DNA from: Paraburkholderia acidicola
Lineage (GTDB): Bacteria; Pseudomonadota; Gammaproteobacteria; Burkholderiales; Burkholderiaceae
Assembly: GCF_002362315.1 (NCBI RefSeq)
Contig: NZ_MTZV01000006.1
Coordinates: forward strand, 1,054,001 to 1,118,000
Direction of reading: 5' to 3'
Length of the DNA: 64,000 nucleotides
The notes beneath the pieces are model-generated. The model was not told where the DNA came from. It saw only the letters and a program-made list of their open reading frames with translations, and made no database searches. The translations under genes and the position numbers were made by a program. This document shows, one piece after another, positions 25,972-34,856 of this stretch; the first letter of the stretch is position 1, and the number at the start of each line of letters is the position of its first letter.

Positions 25972-27066
25972 TCATGCATACCGGACCGCGAACTCGTTGA
26001 TGAATGTGGTCAAGCGCTTCACCGCCTGTTCCGACACGGCGTTGTACAGCGACGCACGCATGCCGCCGAGCGAACGGTGGCCGCCCAGGCCAGACAAGCC
26101 GGCTTCGGTGGATTTCTCCTTGAACAGCGTGTCGAGCCGCGCATCCTTGAAGCGGAACGCGATGTTCATCATCGAGCGCGCCGCTTTCTCCGCATGACAA
26201 TCGACCACCTCGCGCAACCCGTCGAGCGTCGCGTAGAGCGCGGCGGCCTTACGCGAGTTGATGTCGCGCATCGCGTCGAGACCACCGATTTCGTCGCGGA
26301 TCCAGTGCAGCACCTTCGCCATCACATAGATCGCAAACACCGGCGGCGTGTTGTAGTTCGAGCGATGCTTGATGTGCGTCCGGTAGTCGAGCATCGGTGG
26401 CAGGGTGTCGGGGGTGCGTTCGAGCAGCGCGTTGCGGATCAGCGTCACCGTCACACCGGCCGGTCCCAGGTTTTTTTGCGCGTGCGCGTAGACCATCCCA
26501 TAGGCCCGCACATCGAACGGCTTCGACATGAAGTCCGAGGACATGTCCGCGATCAGCGGACTACCCGGCAGATCGGTGACCGCCGGAAACTGCAGCCCCT
26601 CGACGGTTTCGTTAGACACGTAATGGCGAAACGACGCGCGCGTGTCCCAGTCGAGCGCATCGAGCGACGGTAGCGCGCGGTAACCGCTGGCTGCGCCGTC
26701 CCAGATCACCCGCATCGCCCCGACGCGCGATGCCTCCTCCAGCACCTTGCGGCTCCAGTAGCCGGTTGTGACGTACTCCGCTGCGGCAGCGCCCGGCACC
26801 GAGAAATTCATCGGGATCATCGAGAACTGCAGGCTGCTGCCGCCTTGCAGGAACGCCACGCTGTAGTCATCCGGAACCTGCAGCAACGCACGCAGGTCCG
26901 CTTCCGTCTGCGCGAGCAGGTCCACGAACCAGCTGGACCGGTGGCTCATCCCGAGCACAGAGAGACCGGTTTCCGGCAACTCGACAACGGCTTGCTGAGC
27001 CTGCTGCAACACGGAGTCGGGTAGCGCGCCGGGGCCACCCGAAAAATTCAACTGATTACGATGCAT
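25972..27066 (-). CDS. serC: Phosphoserine aminotransferase (SerC)
   Basis: 364 residues, starting at an ATG at 27066 (MHRNQLNFSGGPGALP, the family start) behind GGGAG. The PLP-lysine segment AHAQKNLGPAGVTV and the C-terminal GLGGHRSLGGMRASLYNAV fit SerC. It converts 3-phosphohydroxypyruvate and glutamate to O-phospho-L-serine. O-phosphoserine is the SbnA substrate for 2,3-diaminopropionate, the monobactam-ring precursor, and sbnA- and sbnB-like genes lie 26 kb away in the same locus. A pathway-dedicated copy is therefore likely. It lies between the glycosyltransferase and the acyltransferase in the gene train. Confidence 0.92.
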   Translation of the reverse strand: MHRNQLNFSGGPGALPDSVLQQAQQAVVELPETGLSVLGMSHRSSWFVDLLAQTEADLRALLQVPDDYSVAFLQGGSSLQFSMIPMNFSVPGAAAAEYVTTGYWSRKVLEEASRVGAMRVIWDGAASGYRALPSLDALDWDTRASFRHYVSNETVEGLQFPAVTDLPGSPLIADMSSDFMSKPFDVRAYGMVYAHAQKNLGPAGVTVTLIRNALLERTPDTLPPMLDYRTHIKHRSNYNTPPVFAIYVMAKVLHWIRDEIGGLDAMRDINSRKAAALYATLDGLREVVDCHAEKAARSMMNIAFRFKDARLDTLFKEKSTEAGLSGLGGHRSLGGMRASLYNAVSEQAVKRLTTFINEFAVRYA

Positions 27067-27105
27067 CTGATGACGCTCCCGAAACAAGATGACGGCAGGA
27101 ATCGA

Positions 27106-28233
27106 TTACTTTTGCTGATAGCTGGGCGATGGGCGCGCGACACCGCGCCTGAGCCCGCGGTTGAGCGGTTCCGAGTAGTACTTGAAAATGACCTGCGCAA
27201 CCACCGCCGACACGCCGAGGAAAAAAATGAACCACAGCGGCTTCGCATCAATACCGACGTTCTCCCGTGTGATGTATTCACGCAGGATGCCCAGCACGAC
27301 GATGTGAAAGAGATACAGCTCGTAACTGCGCTGCCCGAACCAGCGGATGAAGCGCGACACCCAGGGGGACGCCGCCGCCTCGCGTGGCGCGGCATTCTTG
27401 ATGCTATACAGCAGCACCGCCGTGCAGAGTGCGACGACCGAGACGCCCCAGACCACGTGCTGCATGATCGGGCCGGACAGGTAGGTCACCGCGATCGCGG
27501 CACCGGCAACCAGCTGGATCGCCCGACTCAGACCGCGCGAAAGCGTACGCGCGGGCAGCAGCGCGACGCAGCTCCCCATCGCTATCGCGTCGAAGCACGA
27601 CAGATAGCCATAGAGCGCCACGATCTCGTCGTCGGCGTGCAGGCTGCGGTAGATCGGCCCGACGATAATCGGCACGCACAGGAACAGGAGGATGTAGCGA
27701 TGGCGCCGCAACAGGAGGCAAATAATCGGGAACGACAGGTAGAACACCTCCTCGACCGACAGGGACCAGAGAATATTCATGCTGTAGTTGAAGTAGCCCA
27801 CCTTGGCCATCAGCACGTTGTGCCAGAAGGTCAGCACGGACAGCACCGAGACGAGCACGCTCGCGGTGTCAGGCTTGTTGACGAACGAGCGCATGCCGAG
27901 CGAACCCAGAGCGACGATCACGATCAGCACGAGCACGAGGCACGGCAGGATCCGTGAGGCACGGAACCGGTAGAACGCGGCAGGCCGGATTTCACCGAGC
28001 GAGCCGAAGCGCTTGACCGACGTCGACGTGATCAGGTAGCCCGATACCGCGAAGAACATCGTCACACCGTAATTGCCGTTGCGCGCGACCGCCTTGATCG
28101 CATCGGACAGCCAGGGTGCATCGAACGGCGTGATGTTCAACCGGTACGTCAGGTGAAAATGCAGGATCAACACCAGCAGGATTGCGATCCCGCGTAAAAG
28201 GTCGACACCGTCGCTGCGTTTCTTCAAATCCAT
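27106..28233 (-). CDS. Acyltransferase-3 family membrane protein
   Basis: About 375 residues with ten or so membrane segments. The N-terminus has SDGVDLLRGIAILLVLILHFH, with the R-G-(I/L)-A and conserved His of OafA/acyltransferase-3 proteins, followed by YGVTMFFAVSGYLI. Such enzymes O-acylate sugars or peptides at the inner membrane. The ATG at 28233 has AGGA seven bases upstream; an earlier in-frame ATG at 28272 lies inside a short tandem repeat. It sits among bulgecin-like genes and may acylate or help externalise that glycopeptide. Confidence 0.85.
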   Translation of the reverse strand: MDLKKRSDGVDLLRGIAILLVLILHFHLTYRLNITPFDAPWLSDAIKAVARNGNYGVTMFFAVSGYLITSTSVKRFGSLGEIRPAAFYRFRASRILPCLVLVLIVIVALGSLGMRSFVNKPDTASVLVSVLSVLTFWHNVLMAKVGYFNYSMNILWSLSVEEVFYLSFPIICLLLRRHRYILLFLCVPIIVGPIYRSLHADDEIVALYGYLSCFDAIAMGSCVALLPARTLSRGLSRAIQLVAGAAIAVTYLSGPIMQHVVWGVSVVALCTAVLLYSIKNAAPREAAASPWVSRFIRWFGQRSYELYLFHIVVLGILREYITRENVGIDAKPLWFIFFLGVSAVVAQVIFKYYSEPLNRGLRRGVARPSPSYQQK

Positions 28234-28243
28234 CTTCCATTCC

Positions 28244-28278
28244 TGTTTCAGAGTTCGTGTTTCAGAGTTCATGTTTCG
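28244..28278. repeat. 14-bp tandem repeat before the acyltransferase gene
   Basis: TGTTTCAGAGTTC(G/A) occurs at 28244-28257 and 28258-28271, with a partial third copy (TGTTTCG) to 28278. A second small duplication (CCGCTTATG twice) follows at about 28310-28328. The repeats flank the start region of the acyltransferase gene and could be slippage-prone, changing which start codon is in register with the ribosome-binding site. Confidence 0.6.
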
Positions 28279-28323
28279 CGCCGAACGGCTCGCCGCCTGT
28301 CCGCGATCGGCCGCTTATGCCGC

Positions 28324-29415
28324 TTATGCCGCACAACGTTGTAATCGCGCCTTCGTGTGGATCATCTGTTGCGCGATATCTTCGATTTCGTCGATACCGT
28401 AGGACCGTGGCAGCGCTGTTGCACCCTTACCGGCTACCTGGTCCGACGTGATGCGCACCATCCCGTGCGCATCGACCGTGACGCCTTCCTCCTGTCCCCA
28501 CTCGCGATTGCTCGCCACGGCCTCGTCGCGCGTCACGCCAGGCGGCAGGTCCAGCTGAAGCTGGCCATCGACAAACACCACGGGGTAGCCGCCAGGCAGA
28601 CCGAGTGGGCCGGGCGCGTGCCCCGCATACCGCTCGATACGACCGAGCGCTGCGCCAATCAATTGTGCGCCGGTTGCCCCGGTGATCAGGTTCAACGCCG
28701 GACCGGCCGGCAACCGCACGTCGGGCAACGCATCGGGCCTGCTTTCGGCCGCATCGCCGATCCACACGCGCGGCGGATGTCGTCGACCCTGCCCGGCGAT
28801 TGCCGCGGTGATCTGCCAGTGATGCGCGAGCATACGGAGTCGCGCCGGCGCATCGAGATTCAAGCCGAGATGCCCCGCATACGTTGCCGTCAGCGTCGCG
28901 ACATTGCCGATGCCGCACAGCACATCGTGACCGAGACGCATCAGGATCTCGTTCGACGCATCCGGATAGCACGCGTTGATCAACCGGCTCGACGGCGCGT
29001 GTGTGCCGATTGCGCGCGCGACACGCAGCGCCAGCGCGACCTGCAACGGCAAGGTCGCGCCGTAGCCGCTCGCACGGATCCCGGCGGCCCAGGCGTCGTT
29101 GCCACCTGCGATTTCCCACATTGATTGCAGCGACGCCGCATGAAACACCAGCTTCGGCGCGCACGCCTCGAGCAACCTCGCGAGATCGTCGGGCGCATCC
29201 CAGTCGAGTGCACGGTGCGCGACGCGATGGCGCATATCGAGCGCACACGCCCGCGCATTCGCGGCTTGCGACAGCCACGTGAGCCGGGACACGTTGCGCC
29301 CTGCCAGCATGATCGACATCGGCCCGGTACCCGTGGGCATCGCCATCAGATCAAACAGCACAGCTTCCGCGAGCGAGCCGGTGCCCGTCACCAGCAGATC
29401 GACCGGCACGCTCAC
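28324..29415 (-). CDS. NAD(P) Rossmann-fold dehydrogenase, unassigned
   Basis: 363 residues, GTG start overlapping the transketolase stop codon (GTGA). The N-terminus VDLLVTGTGSLAEAVLFDLM carries a G-x-G-x-x-x-x dinucleotide loop, followed by an LAGR turn, and AAS-containing segments resemble lactate/malate- or saccharopine-type dehydrogenases. I do not recognise the family precisely. It is coupled to the split transketolase, which suggests it reduces that enzyme's product, for example a cyclic imine to a hydroxymethylproline. This is inference from position and fold. Confidence 0.55.
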   Translation of the reverse strand: MSVPVDLLVTGTGSLAEAVLFDLMAMPTGTGPMSIMLAGRNVSRLTWLSQAANARACALDMRHRVAHRALDWDAPDDLARLLEACAPKLVFHAASLQSMWEIAGGNDAWAAGIRASGYGATLPLQVALALRVARAIGTHAPSSRLINACYPDASNEILMRLGHDVLCGIGNVATLTATYAGHLGLNLDAPARLRMLAHHWQITAAIAGQGRRHPPRVWIGDAAESRPDALPDVRLPAGPALNLITGATGAQLIGAALGRIERYAGHAPGPLGLPGGYPVVFVDGQLQLDLPPGVTRDEAVASNREWGQEEGVTVDAHGMVRITSDQVAGKGATALPRSYGIDEIEDIAQQMIHTKARLQRCAA

Positions 29416-30320
29416 GTGCCCCGTCCGAGATCGGCCGCAATCCGCCCGGCGATATCGGCGCCCGACAGGTGATACCGCCGCAGCAGTTCAGCGGTCGAAC
29501 CCACGTCGCCACTCCAGTTCGCGGGCCAGCTGAACACCGGTTCGCGAATCGCGTAACCGTTAGAGCGAAGCAGATCGGCGAGACCGCCAAAGCGCGTATG
29601 GTCATCGACGATCCAGATTCCGTCGACACCATTCAGCAGCGCATCGAAGGCCGACGTGGGGAACGGTGCCAGCCGCGTCAGATGGATCACACCGGCATCG
29701 ATGTCGAGCGCACGCAGTCGCTCGGCTGCGTCATCGGCTACGTGAGTGAACAACCCGCAGCTCACCAGCGCGAACCGGTGACGCTGACCGATCCAGCGAC
29801 ACTCGGCGGGTTCGCCAGGCAGTTCGCCCCACGGTTCGCGCGGATAGCGGATATAGGCGGGCCGGTTCGTCTTCATCACCTCGTCGACGACGAAGCGCGT
29901 GTCGGCGTCGCTGCCCGGCGCCCAGATATCGAGGTTCGGCAGCGACGCCATCACCGCGATATCGTTCAACGCCTGGTGGCTCTTGCCATTCGGCCCGCCA
30001 CATCCGCCGCTGTGCGAACCGACGAGCGTCACGGGCATGCCGGTCTGCGCGAGACCCACACGTATCTGGTCATACGCGCGAAAGCACAGGAACGCCGCGA
30101 ACGAGAATACCCACGGCCGCAACCCGCACGCGGCCATCCCGGCCGCCGTCGACACCATCGACTGCTCGGCGATCCCCGCCATCAGAAACCGCTCCGGGTG
30201 CGTGGACGCGAAGCGATCTGCGCCATACGAATCAGCGAGATCGCCGTCCAGCACCCAGATCCGCGGGTCGTGCCCAGCCCGTTCGACGAGCGTCTGTGCG
30301 CAATGTGCAGCGGGCCTCAT
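29412..30320 (-). CDS. Transketolase, C-terminal subunit
   Basis: 302 residues, ATG at 30320 behind GGAGG and overlapping the stop of the N-terminal subunit gene (ATGA). It contains the pyrimidine-binding and C-terminal domains: AGIAEQSMVSTAAGMA, the FSFAAFL and RVGLAQTGMPVTLVGSHSG segments, and YIRYPREPW. Together with the N-terminal subunit it forms a split transketolase. Such two-subunit forms are frequent in secondary metabolism. I infer transfer of a two-carbon ketol unit to an amino-acid aldehyde to build the six-carbon skeleton of bulgecinine, not pentose-phosphate metabolism. Confidence 0.9.
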   Translation of the reverse strand: MRPAAHCAQTLVERAGHDPRIWVLDGDLADSYGADRFASTHPERFLMAGIAEQSMVSTAAGMAACGLRPWVFSFAAFLCFRAYDQIRVGLAQTGMPVTLVGSHSGGCGGPNGKSHQALNDIAVMASLPNLDIWAPGSDADTRFVVDEVMKTNRPAYIRYPREPWGELPGEPAECRWIGQRHRFALVSCGLFTHVADDAAERLRALDIDAGVIHLTRLAPFPTSAFDALLNGVDGIWIVDDHTRFGGLADLLRSNGYAIREPVFSWPANWSGDVGSTAELLRRYHLSGADIAGRIAADLGRGT

Positions 30321-31135
30321 ACCACACCCTCCGCGACGGCCACGGCTTCCCTGAACTGATCGTCGGTCAGCGATGTGCAGTGCGACAGCCCGGGATCGAA
30401 CTCGAATGCGGGAATGCCGCGTCCCTTCACGGTCCTCGCGAGCAGGACGCTCGGCCGGCCGCGCCGCACCGTCATGGCGTGCAATGCGGTCTCGAGCTGA
30501 ACGAGATCGTGCCCGGGCGCCTCGTGGACATGCCAGCCAAACGCGGCCCACTTGCGTGCCGCATCGGGCAATGGATCGGGCACCACCCCGTCGATGCCGT
30601 GCCAGCCCATCTCCTGGAAACCGTTCAGGTCGACCACCGCGTGCAGGTTGTCGACGCCGTAGCGCGACGCGAACTGAGCCGCCTCCCACACCTGGCCTTC
30701 CTGGCATTCGCCGTCACCGAGAACGACCCAGACTCGCGCACCGGTTCCCCGCAACGCGAACGCCATCCCCAGGCCAACGGATAACCCCTGGCCGAGCGAC
30801 CCCGTCGAGAAATCGACTGCGTCGAGCAGCGTCATGTCCGGATGGCACGGCAGGCGGCCGCCGCCCTTGCCGTAGGTTGCAAGCTCCTCTTCCGGCAGTG
30901 CACCGACCGATGCAAGCACCGCATACAGCGCAACCGATGCATGACCTTTTGACAGGATCAACCGGTCGTTGAGTCCATCGGCGAGACGTCCCGCGTCGCG
31001 CCGGAGCACACGGTGATACAGCACCACGAGCGTGTCCAGCACGCTCATCGCGCCGCCGAAATGACCGCCGTCCGCGCCGTGCAGCATCGTCAGCACGCGC
31101 TTGCGATTTTCCAGCACCTGATTGTCGAGATTCAT
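30317..31135 (-). CDS. Transketolase, N-terminal ThDP-binding subunit
   Basis: 272 residues with the thiamine-diphosphate motif GDGECQEGQVWEAAQFAS and an N-x-x-x-x-x end near VDLNGFQEMG, plus SKGHASVALYAVL and GSLGQGLSVGLGMA. These are complete features of the transketolase N-terminal half. It is translated immediately before the C-terminal subunit. Proposed substrates are a ketose phosphate donor and L-aspartate semialdehyde as acceptor; the acceptor is inferred from the structure of bulgecinine, not from the sequence. Confidence 0.92.
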   Translation of the reverse strand: MNLDNQVLENRKRVLTMLHGADGGHFGGAMSVLDTLVVLYHRVLRRDAGRLADGLNDRLILSKGHASVALYAVLASVGALPEEELATYGKGGGRLPCHPDMTLLDAVDFSTGSLGQGLSVGLGMAFALRGTGARVWVVLGDGECQEGQVWEAAQFASRYGVDNLHAVVDLNGFQEMGWHGIDGVVPDPLPDAARKWAAFGWHVHEAPGHDLVQLETALHAMTVRRGRPSVLLARTVKGRGIPAFEFDPGLSHCTSLTDDQFREAVAVAEGVV

Positions 31136-31160
31136 CGAAATTCCCGTTCGGAAGAAAAGG

Positions 31161-32183
31161 TCAGCGCAGTTGCGACAGACCGTGCAGGTTCAGGAGCCGC
31201 TCGGGCCGGATCTCGCGCCAGCACGCCTCGAATGCAGCGAGCGCGCCGGCATCGTCGACCCGGGCCGCGAGCGACGCGCGTGACAGGTTCGAGCCTTCCT
31301 GCGCGTCGGTGCCAAGCGCCTGTTCGATCGCGGCGCGGTACGTGTCGAGATCGGTACGCGCGGGCAGGATGCGCTGTAGCGCACCTACCGGGTCTGCGAG
31401 CAGGTCTTCGTACCAGACGAGCGTGGGATCGACACTCGCCGCGTGCATCCGGTCAAATGCCTCGACCGACGCCTTCAACAGGTCAGCGAGCGCTTCGCCG
31501 CTGTCGCCAAAGGCACGCGAATTGGATCGCACCCAGTCATCCCGGTTGCGGCACATGAAGACATAGTGCGCAGCGGGCATCGCGTTCAGGAATACATCGA
31601 CTGCGCGGTTGCAGCGCGCCCGCAGTTTGATGATCGGCTTGCGCCCGCACGCGGGCTCGAACGCCGCGACGCAGTTCTGCACGATCCGCTCGCGCGCGCC
31701 ATCGGCCGCCGCACGCTCGGCGTCATCGTCGAAGTGCGCGACGTTCGTCAATACGTCGGGCTCCGACACGGCCTGCTCGCCCACCGCGGCCAGCAGCCGC
31801 GACAGCAGCGTCGAGCCGCAGCGGCCCACCGAAAAAATGAAGGTCGGTGCCATGTGCGTCGCGCGGCCGGACGTGTCGAGATGCTCGAACGGCACCTCGA
31901 GCAACCACCGTGCGGTGCGCCGCTGGCGCTGGTACAGGAACGGCACATCGGTCATCGCACAGTCGTCGTCCCAGCGGCTGTACAACAGCCGCGCCTCGCG
32001 CCAGTCGACGCACAACGGCACATAGCGCTGCCAGTCGTCGACCTCGCGCGGGCTTGCCGCCTGCGCGACCGCCTCGGTCACGAAATCGCCCGGCCGGAGC
32101 ATCCGCGTCGAATCCACGTGCTGCGATGCCAGGACGCGTAGCACACGCACCGGCCGGGCCGGATGGGAGGTCAACCGGTTCAT
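31161..32183 (-). CDS. PAPS-dependent sulfotransferase 1
   Basis: About 340 residues. FIFSVGRCGSTLLSRLL is the 5'-phosphosulfate-binding loop of sulfotransferases, and the CRNRDDWVRSNS region fits the 3'-phosphate site. The first 115 residues are a less conserved extension. The start is uncertain: ATG 32183 or 32213, neither with a strong ribosome-binding site. It lies in the bulgecin-like half of the gene train between transketolase and the ATP-grasp gene, so O-sulfation of the amino sugar is the best guess. It differs clearly from the second sulfotransferase at 34857-35627. Confidence 0.82.
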   Translation of the reverse strand: MNRLTSHPARPVRVLRVLASQHVDSTRMLRPGDFVTEAVAQAASPREVDDWQRYVPLCVDWREARLLYSRWDDDCAMTDVPFLYQRQRRTARWLLEVPFEHLDTSGRATHMAPTFIFSVGRCGSTLLSRLLAAVGEQAVSEPDVLTNVAHFDDDAERAAADGARERIVQNCVAAFEPACGRKPIIKLRARCNRAVDVFLNAMPAAHYVFMCRNRDDWVRSNSRAFGDSGEALADLLKASVEAFDRMHAASVDPTLVWYEDLLADPVGALQRILPARTDLDTYRAAIEQALGTDAQEGSNLSRASLAARVDDAGALAAFEACWREIRPERLLNLHGLSQLR

Positions 32184-32233
32184 CGTCGTCTCATGGGCCC
32201 GGTCATGCGGCATCGGTACATCACGCGCGCCGC

Positions 32234-33031
32234 TCACCACAGCGAGCCGAGCAGAATCTGCGCGTCCTCGGTAAACCCTTCGCCGCCGTTCGTTCCGCCC
32301 GCGTACTCGCCGAACACCGGTCCCTTGTCCGAATCGAAGAGATCGACCCGCACGTGCTCGATGCCCGTCCAGTTCCGGTAGTACTCCGCGAGATGCTCGG
32401 CGAGCGCAATCACCATCGGGAAATGCACGGGGCGGGCAATGCCGCGCTCGACCGGTTGTGCGCTGTGATACAGCGCAACGCGATTCCAGTCCCGGTCGTA
32501 GTCGTAGGCGATGCAGCCGAGGTCGTAGCCGACGCTCACGTAGTGGATATATTCGACCCGCCCGTGGAAGGTCAGACACTTGAATTGCGACACGCACGGT
32601 GAACCATCGCGATTCTCGATCATCTCTTCGATCAGCACGTCGTTGTTCAGCCCGCGATAGCACCACTGCTGCTCGAAGAACGCGCGGATCTGCGCATTGT
32701 CAACCGGCCTGCCGGTCTTCAGATCGACCCCGTGATCCATCAGCATCAGCACACCGGTCTGGCACCGCGGCTTGATCACGTAACGCGCCGGCAGCTTCGC
32801 GAAATCGATGTCGGCGGGGTTGCCCTCGAAGTACAGCTTCGGCAGATATTCCGCATACGCCTGCAGGTGGCTGCGACACGTCAGCTTGCAATCGAGCTGG
32901 GTCTCGCTAGCCACACGCCGCATCTCGTCCTGCGTGGCGCCTCGCCGGAAGACGCCGCGCCGGTCGTCGTAATGCGGCCACCTTGCCTGCACTTTCTCTC
33001 TGAATGTATTCACCTTGGTCTCCATTCGCAC
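32234..33031 (-). CDS. TupA-like ATP-grasp ligase
   Basis: 265 residues (GTG 33031, or ATG 33025). YVIKPRCQTGVLMLM, then DVLIEEMIENRDG and VRVDLFDSDKGPVFGEYAGGTNGGEGF, fit the TupA-like ATP-grasp family, which joins an amine to a carboxyl-phosphate intermediate. In a bulgecin-like pathway it could form the amide between the proline-derived acid and taurine or beta-alanine. Neighbours are sulfotransferase 1 and a methyltransferase. The ligase fold is well supported; the substrates are inference. Confidence 0.72.
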   Translation of the reverse strand: MRMETKVNTFREKVQARWPHYDDRRGVFRRGATQDEMRRVASETQLDCKLTCRSHLQAYAEYLPKLYFEGNPADIDFAKLPARYVIKPRCQTGVLMLMDHGVDLKTGRPVDNAQIRAFFEQQWCYRGLNNDVLIEEMIENRDGSPCVSQFKCLTFHGRVEYIHYVSVGYDLGCIAYDYDRDWNRVALYHSAQPVERGIARPVHFPMVIALAEHLAEYYRNWTGIEHVRVDLFDSDKGPVFGEYAGGTNGGEGFTEDAQILLGSLW

Positions 33032-33054
33032 ACTATTCGAACCTCATTTGAACC

Positions 33055-33903
33055 TTACGCACGGCTGCCGCGTGCCACCCAGCTCTCGCGATTGCCGCGC
33101 CGATAATCTTCCAGCTCGCTCCAGTCGTCGACACCCTGCGCACGCCAGTCGACCCGTTCGTGCGTGAGCCCGAAGTGGTCGAACAGCATCTCGACGAGCG
33201 AGCAGTTAGCCCAGCCCATCAGGCCGCTCTGACGCGCGGTCGCGCCAGGCGCCGCGGCATCCTCGTAAAGGAACACGAGGTTGCCGGTGCGGCTGCGTGG
33301 ACCCGGCACGACGTCGTTCAACCAACTCTGTACGCGACCGCGCAGAGAAGCGTTGGCGAGTCCGCCCTGCTGGGTACGCCGGACAAACGAGTTGACGCGA
33401 TGGTTGCGCAACCGCTCCCAGAGGTTCCAGCGCTCGAGCGCAACCCATGTGTCGAGGATGAAGGCACCGGGCGCGATGCGACCGATCTCGCGCATGACGT
33501 CGACGTGTTCGATCAGATGGCTCAACACGCCGAAGCAGAGAATCGTGTCGAACCCACCGGGTTCCACCGACTTCAGATACTCGACCAGATCCGCGGACAC
33601 CACCTCATAGCGGTCCCGGCTATGTCCGCCTTGCGCAAGATTGGCCCGCGCGCTGTCGATGTGATCGGCACGCACCTCGACCCCGACGACGCTCGTCGCA
33701 CCGTGCGCGAGCGCCGCGTGCATGAAGCGCCCGTCGTGACTCGCGAGGTCGAGCACGCGCTTGCCGTTGAAATCGTTCGCATAGCCGCTGACCAGCACTT
33801 TCGAGCGCCAGTTCAGACGGTGTGCATTCGCACGCACGTTGCTCGATGCGAGAAATGCGCTGCCGGAAAAATCGACGTTCGACTGGATTAACTGATTTGA
33901 CAT
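33055..33903 (-). CDS. SAM-dependent methyltransferase (monobactam methoxy group)
   Basis: 282 residues, ATG at 33903. RVLDLASHDGRFMHAALAHGA is SAM-binding motif I, with Ser-His in place of the usual G-C-G, followed by VVGVEVRADHIDSAR and FDTILCFGVLSHL. It lies 13 bp after the 2OG dioxygenase gene and two genes from the NRPS. Published sulfazecin work describes a methyltransferase and a dioxygenase installing the ring methoxy group; by context this is the O-methyltransferase acting after hydroxylation. An unrelated role is unlikely given the coupling. Confidence 0.8.
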   Translation of the reverse strand: MSNQLIQSNVDFSGSAFLASSNVRANAHRLNWRSKVLVSGYANDFNGKRVLDLASHDGRFMHAALAHGATSVVGVEVRADHIDSARANLAQGGHSRDRYEVVSADLVEYLKSVEPGGFDTILCFGVLSHLIEHVDVMREIGRIAPGAFILDTWVALERWNLWERLRNHRVNSFVRRTQQGGLANASLRGRVQSWLNDVVPGPRSRTGNLVFLYEDAAAPGATARQSGLMGWANCSLVEMLFDHFGLTHERVDWRAQGVDDWSELEDYRRGNRESWVARGSRA

Positions 33904-33916
33904 GGGGACACTCGCG

Positions 33917-34852
33917 CTAGATTGAGGAAGCGGCCGTGGCCACGCTGCGGCGATCAGCGCCAACTGGGGCTGCTGCTGCGGCCGTCGCGGCCGCAGGTGC
34001 GCACTCGCCGACGCCGTAGGGCACATCTCCACGCACGCAGACACGTTGGGCGAAGCGCCGCCCCGTTCCGTAATCGTCGACCGCCGTGTGCATCGTGCAG
34101 CGGTTGTCCCAGAGGGCAACGTCGCCATTCGACCAGTGCCAGCGCACCGTGTACTGCGGCTTCTCCATCTCCGCATACAGGTAGTTCAGGATCGTCGCGC
34201 TCTCTGCCGAGTGGAAGCCTGTGATGTGGGACGTCATGAACGGATCGATGAACAGACACTTGCGCCCCGTCTCCGGATGCACCCGCACGACCGGATGCTC
34301 GGCACTGAACACCTTCGACAGATCGATGTCGGAACGGCCTTGCGTCTGGAACGCACCCGGCCGCTCCGCATACTGCTGGCTCATCATGTCGTGTACGGCG
34401 CGTTGCCCTTCGAGGAACGTCTGCATGCCCGGAGACAGCGCAGCGTAAGCGGCCTCGAGATCGGCCCACATCGTGTCGCCGCCGCTTTCCGGTGTCTCCT
34501 TCACGCACAGAATCCCCATCGCGGTCGGTGCTTTGGCGATACTCAGGTCGGTGTGCCAGATCGATGCGCGGCCGCTCGGTACGTTGGCGTCGAATACGGT
34601 GATCTCAGGCTGCCCTTCGGGCTTTGCAGAAAACGAAGGAAAGTTCGTTTCGATTTCACCGAACAGCTTGCCAAATGCGATCTGCGTTTCAGCGCTCAGA
34701 TCAGGCTGGTTCGTGAAGAACAACACCTTGTAGCGCAGCAGCGCCTGACGGATCTCGTCGACATGTCCACTCTCGACGATGCCTGCGAGCGTGCGATTGC
34801 GCACCTCCGCACCAATGGTCCCGCTCAACCTGCGGATGTCCAGTGTTTCCAT
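33917..34852 (-). CDS. TauD-family 2-oxoglutarate dioxygenase
   Basis: 311 residues, ATG at 34852 behind GGGAG. The iron ligands are visible as IWHTDLS (His-x-Asp) and NRCTMHTAVDD (distal His), with GRRFAQR supplying the 2-oxoglutarate arginine, so it should be active. It is distinct from CarC. Located between the sulfotransferase and methyltransferase genes, it most likely hydroxylates the diaminopropionate-derived ring carbon before O-methylation. It has an alanine-rich C-terminal tail of about 30 residues that is not part of the fold. Confidence 0.88.
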   Translation of the reverse strand: METLDIRRLSGTIGAEVRNRTLAGIVESGHVDEIRQALLRYKVLFFTNQPDLSAETQIAFGKLFGEIETNFPSFSAKPEGQPEITVFDANVPSGRASIWHTDLSIAKAPTAMGILCVKETPESGGDTMWADLEAAYAALSPGMQTFLEGQRAVHDMMSQQYAERPGAFQTQGRSDIDLSKVFSAEHPVVRVHPETGRKCLFIDPFMTSHITGFHSAESATILNYLYAEMEKPQYTVRWHWSNGDVALWDNRCTMHTAVDDYGTGRRFAQRVCVRGDVPYGVGECAPAAATAAAAAPVGADRRSVATAASSI

Positions 34853-34856
34853 GTCG

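Noticed and set aside
33917..34852. Taurine dioxygenase for sulfur scavenging
   Set aside because: TauD family membership is clear, but the gene is embedded between the monobactam sulfotransferase and methyltransferase genes, so a tailoring role fits better.
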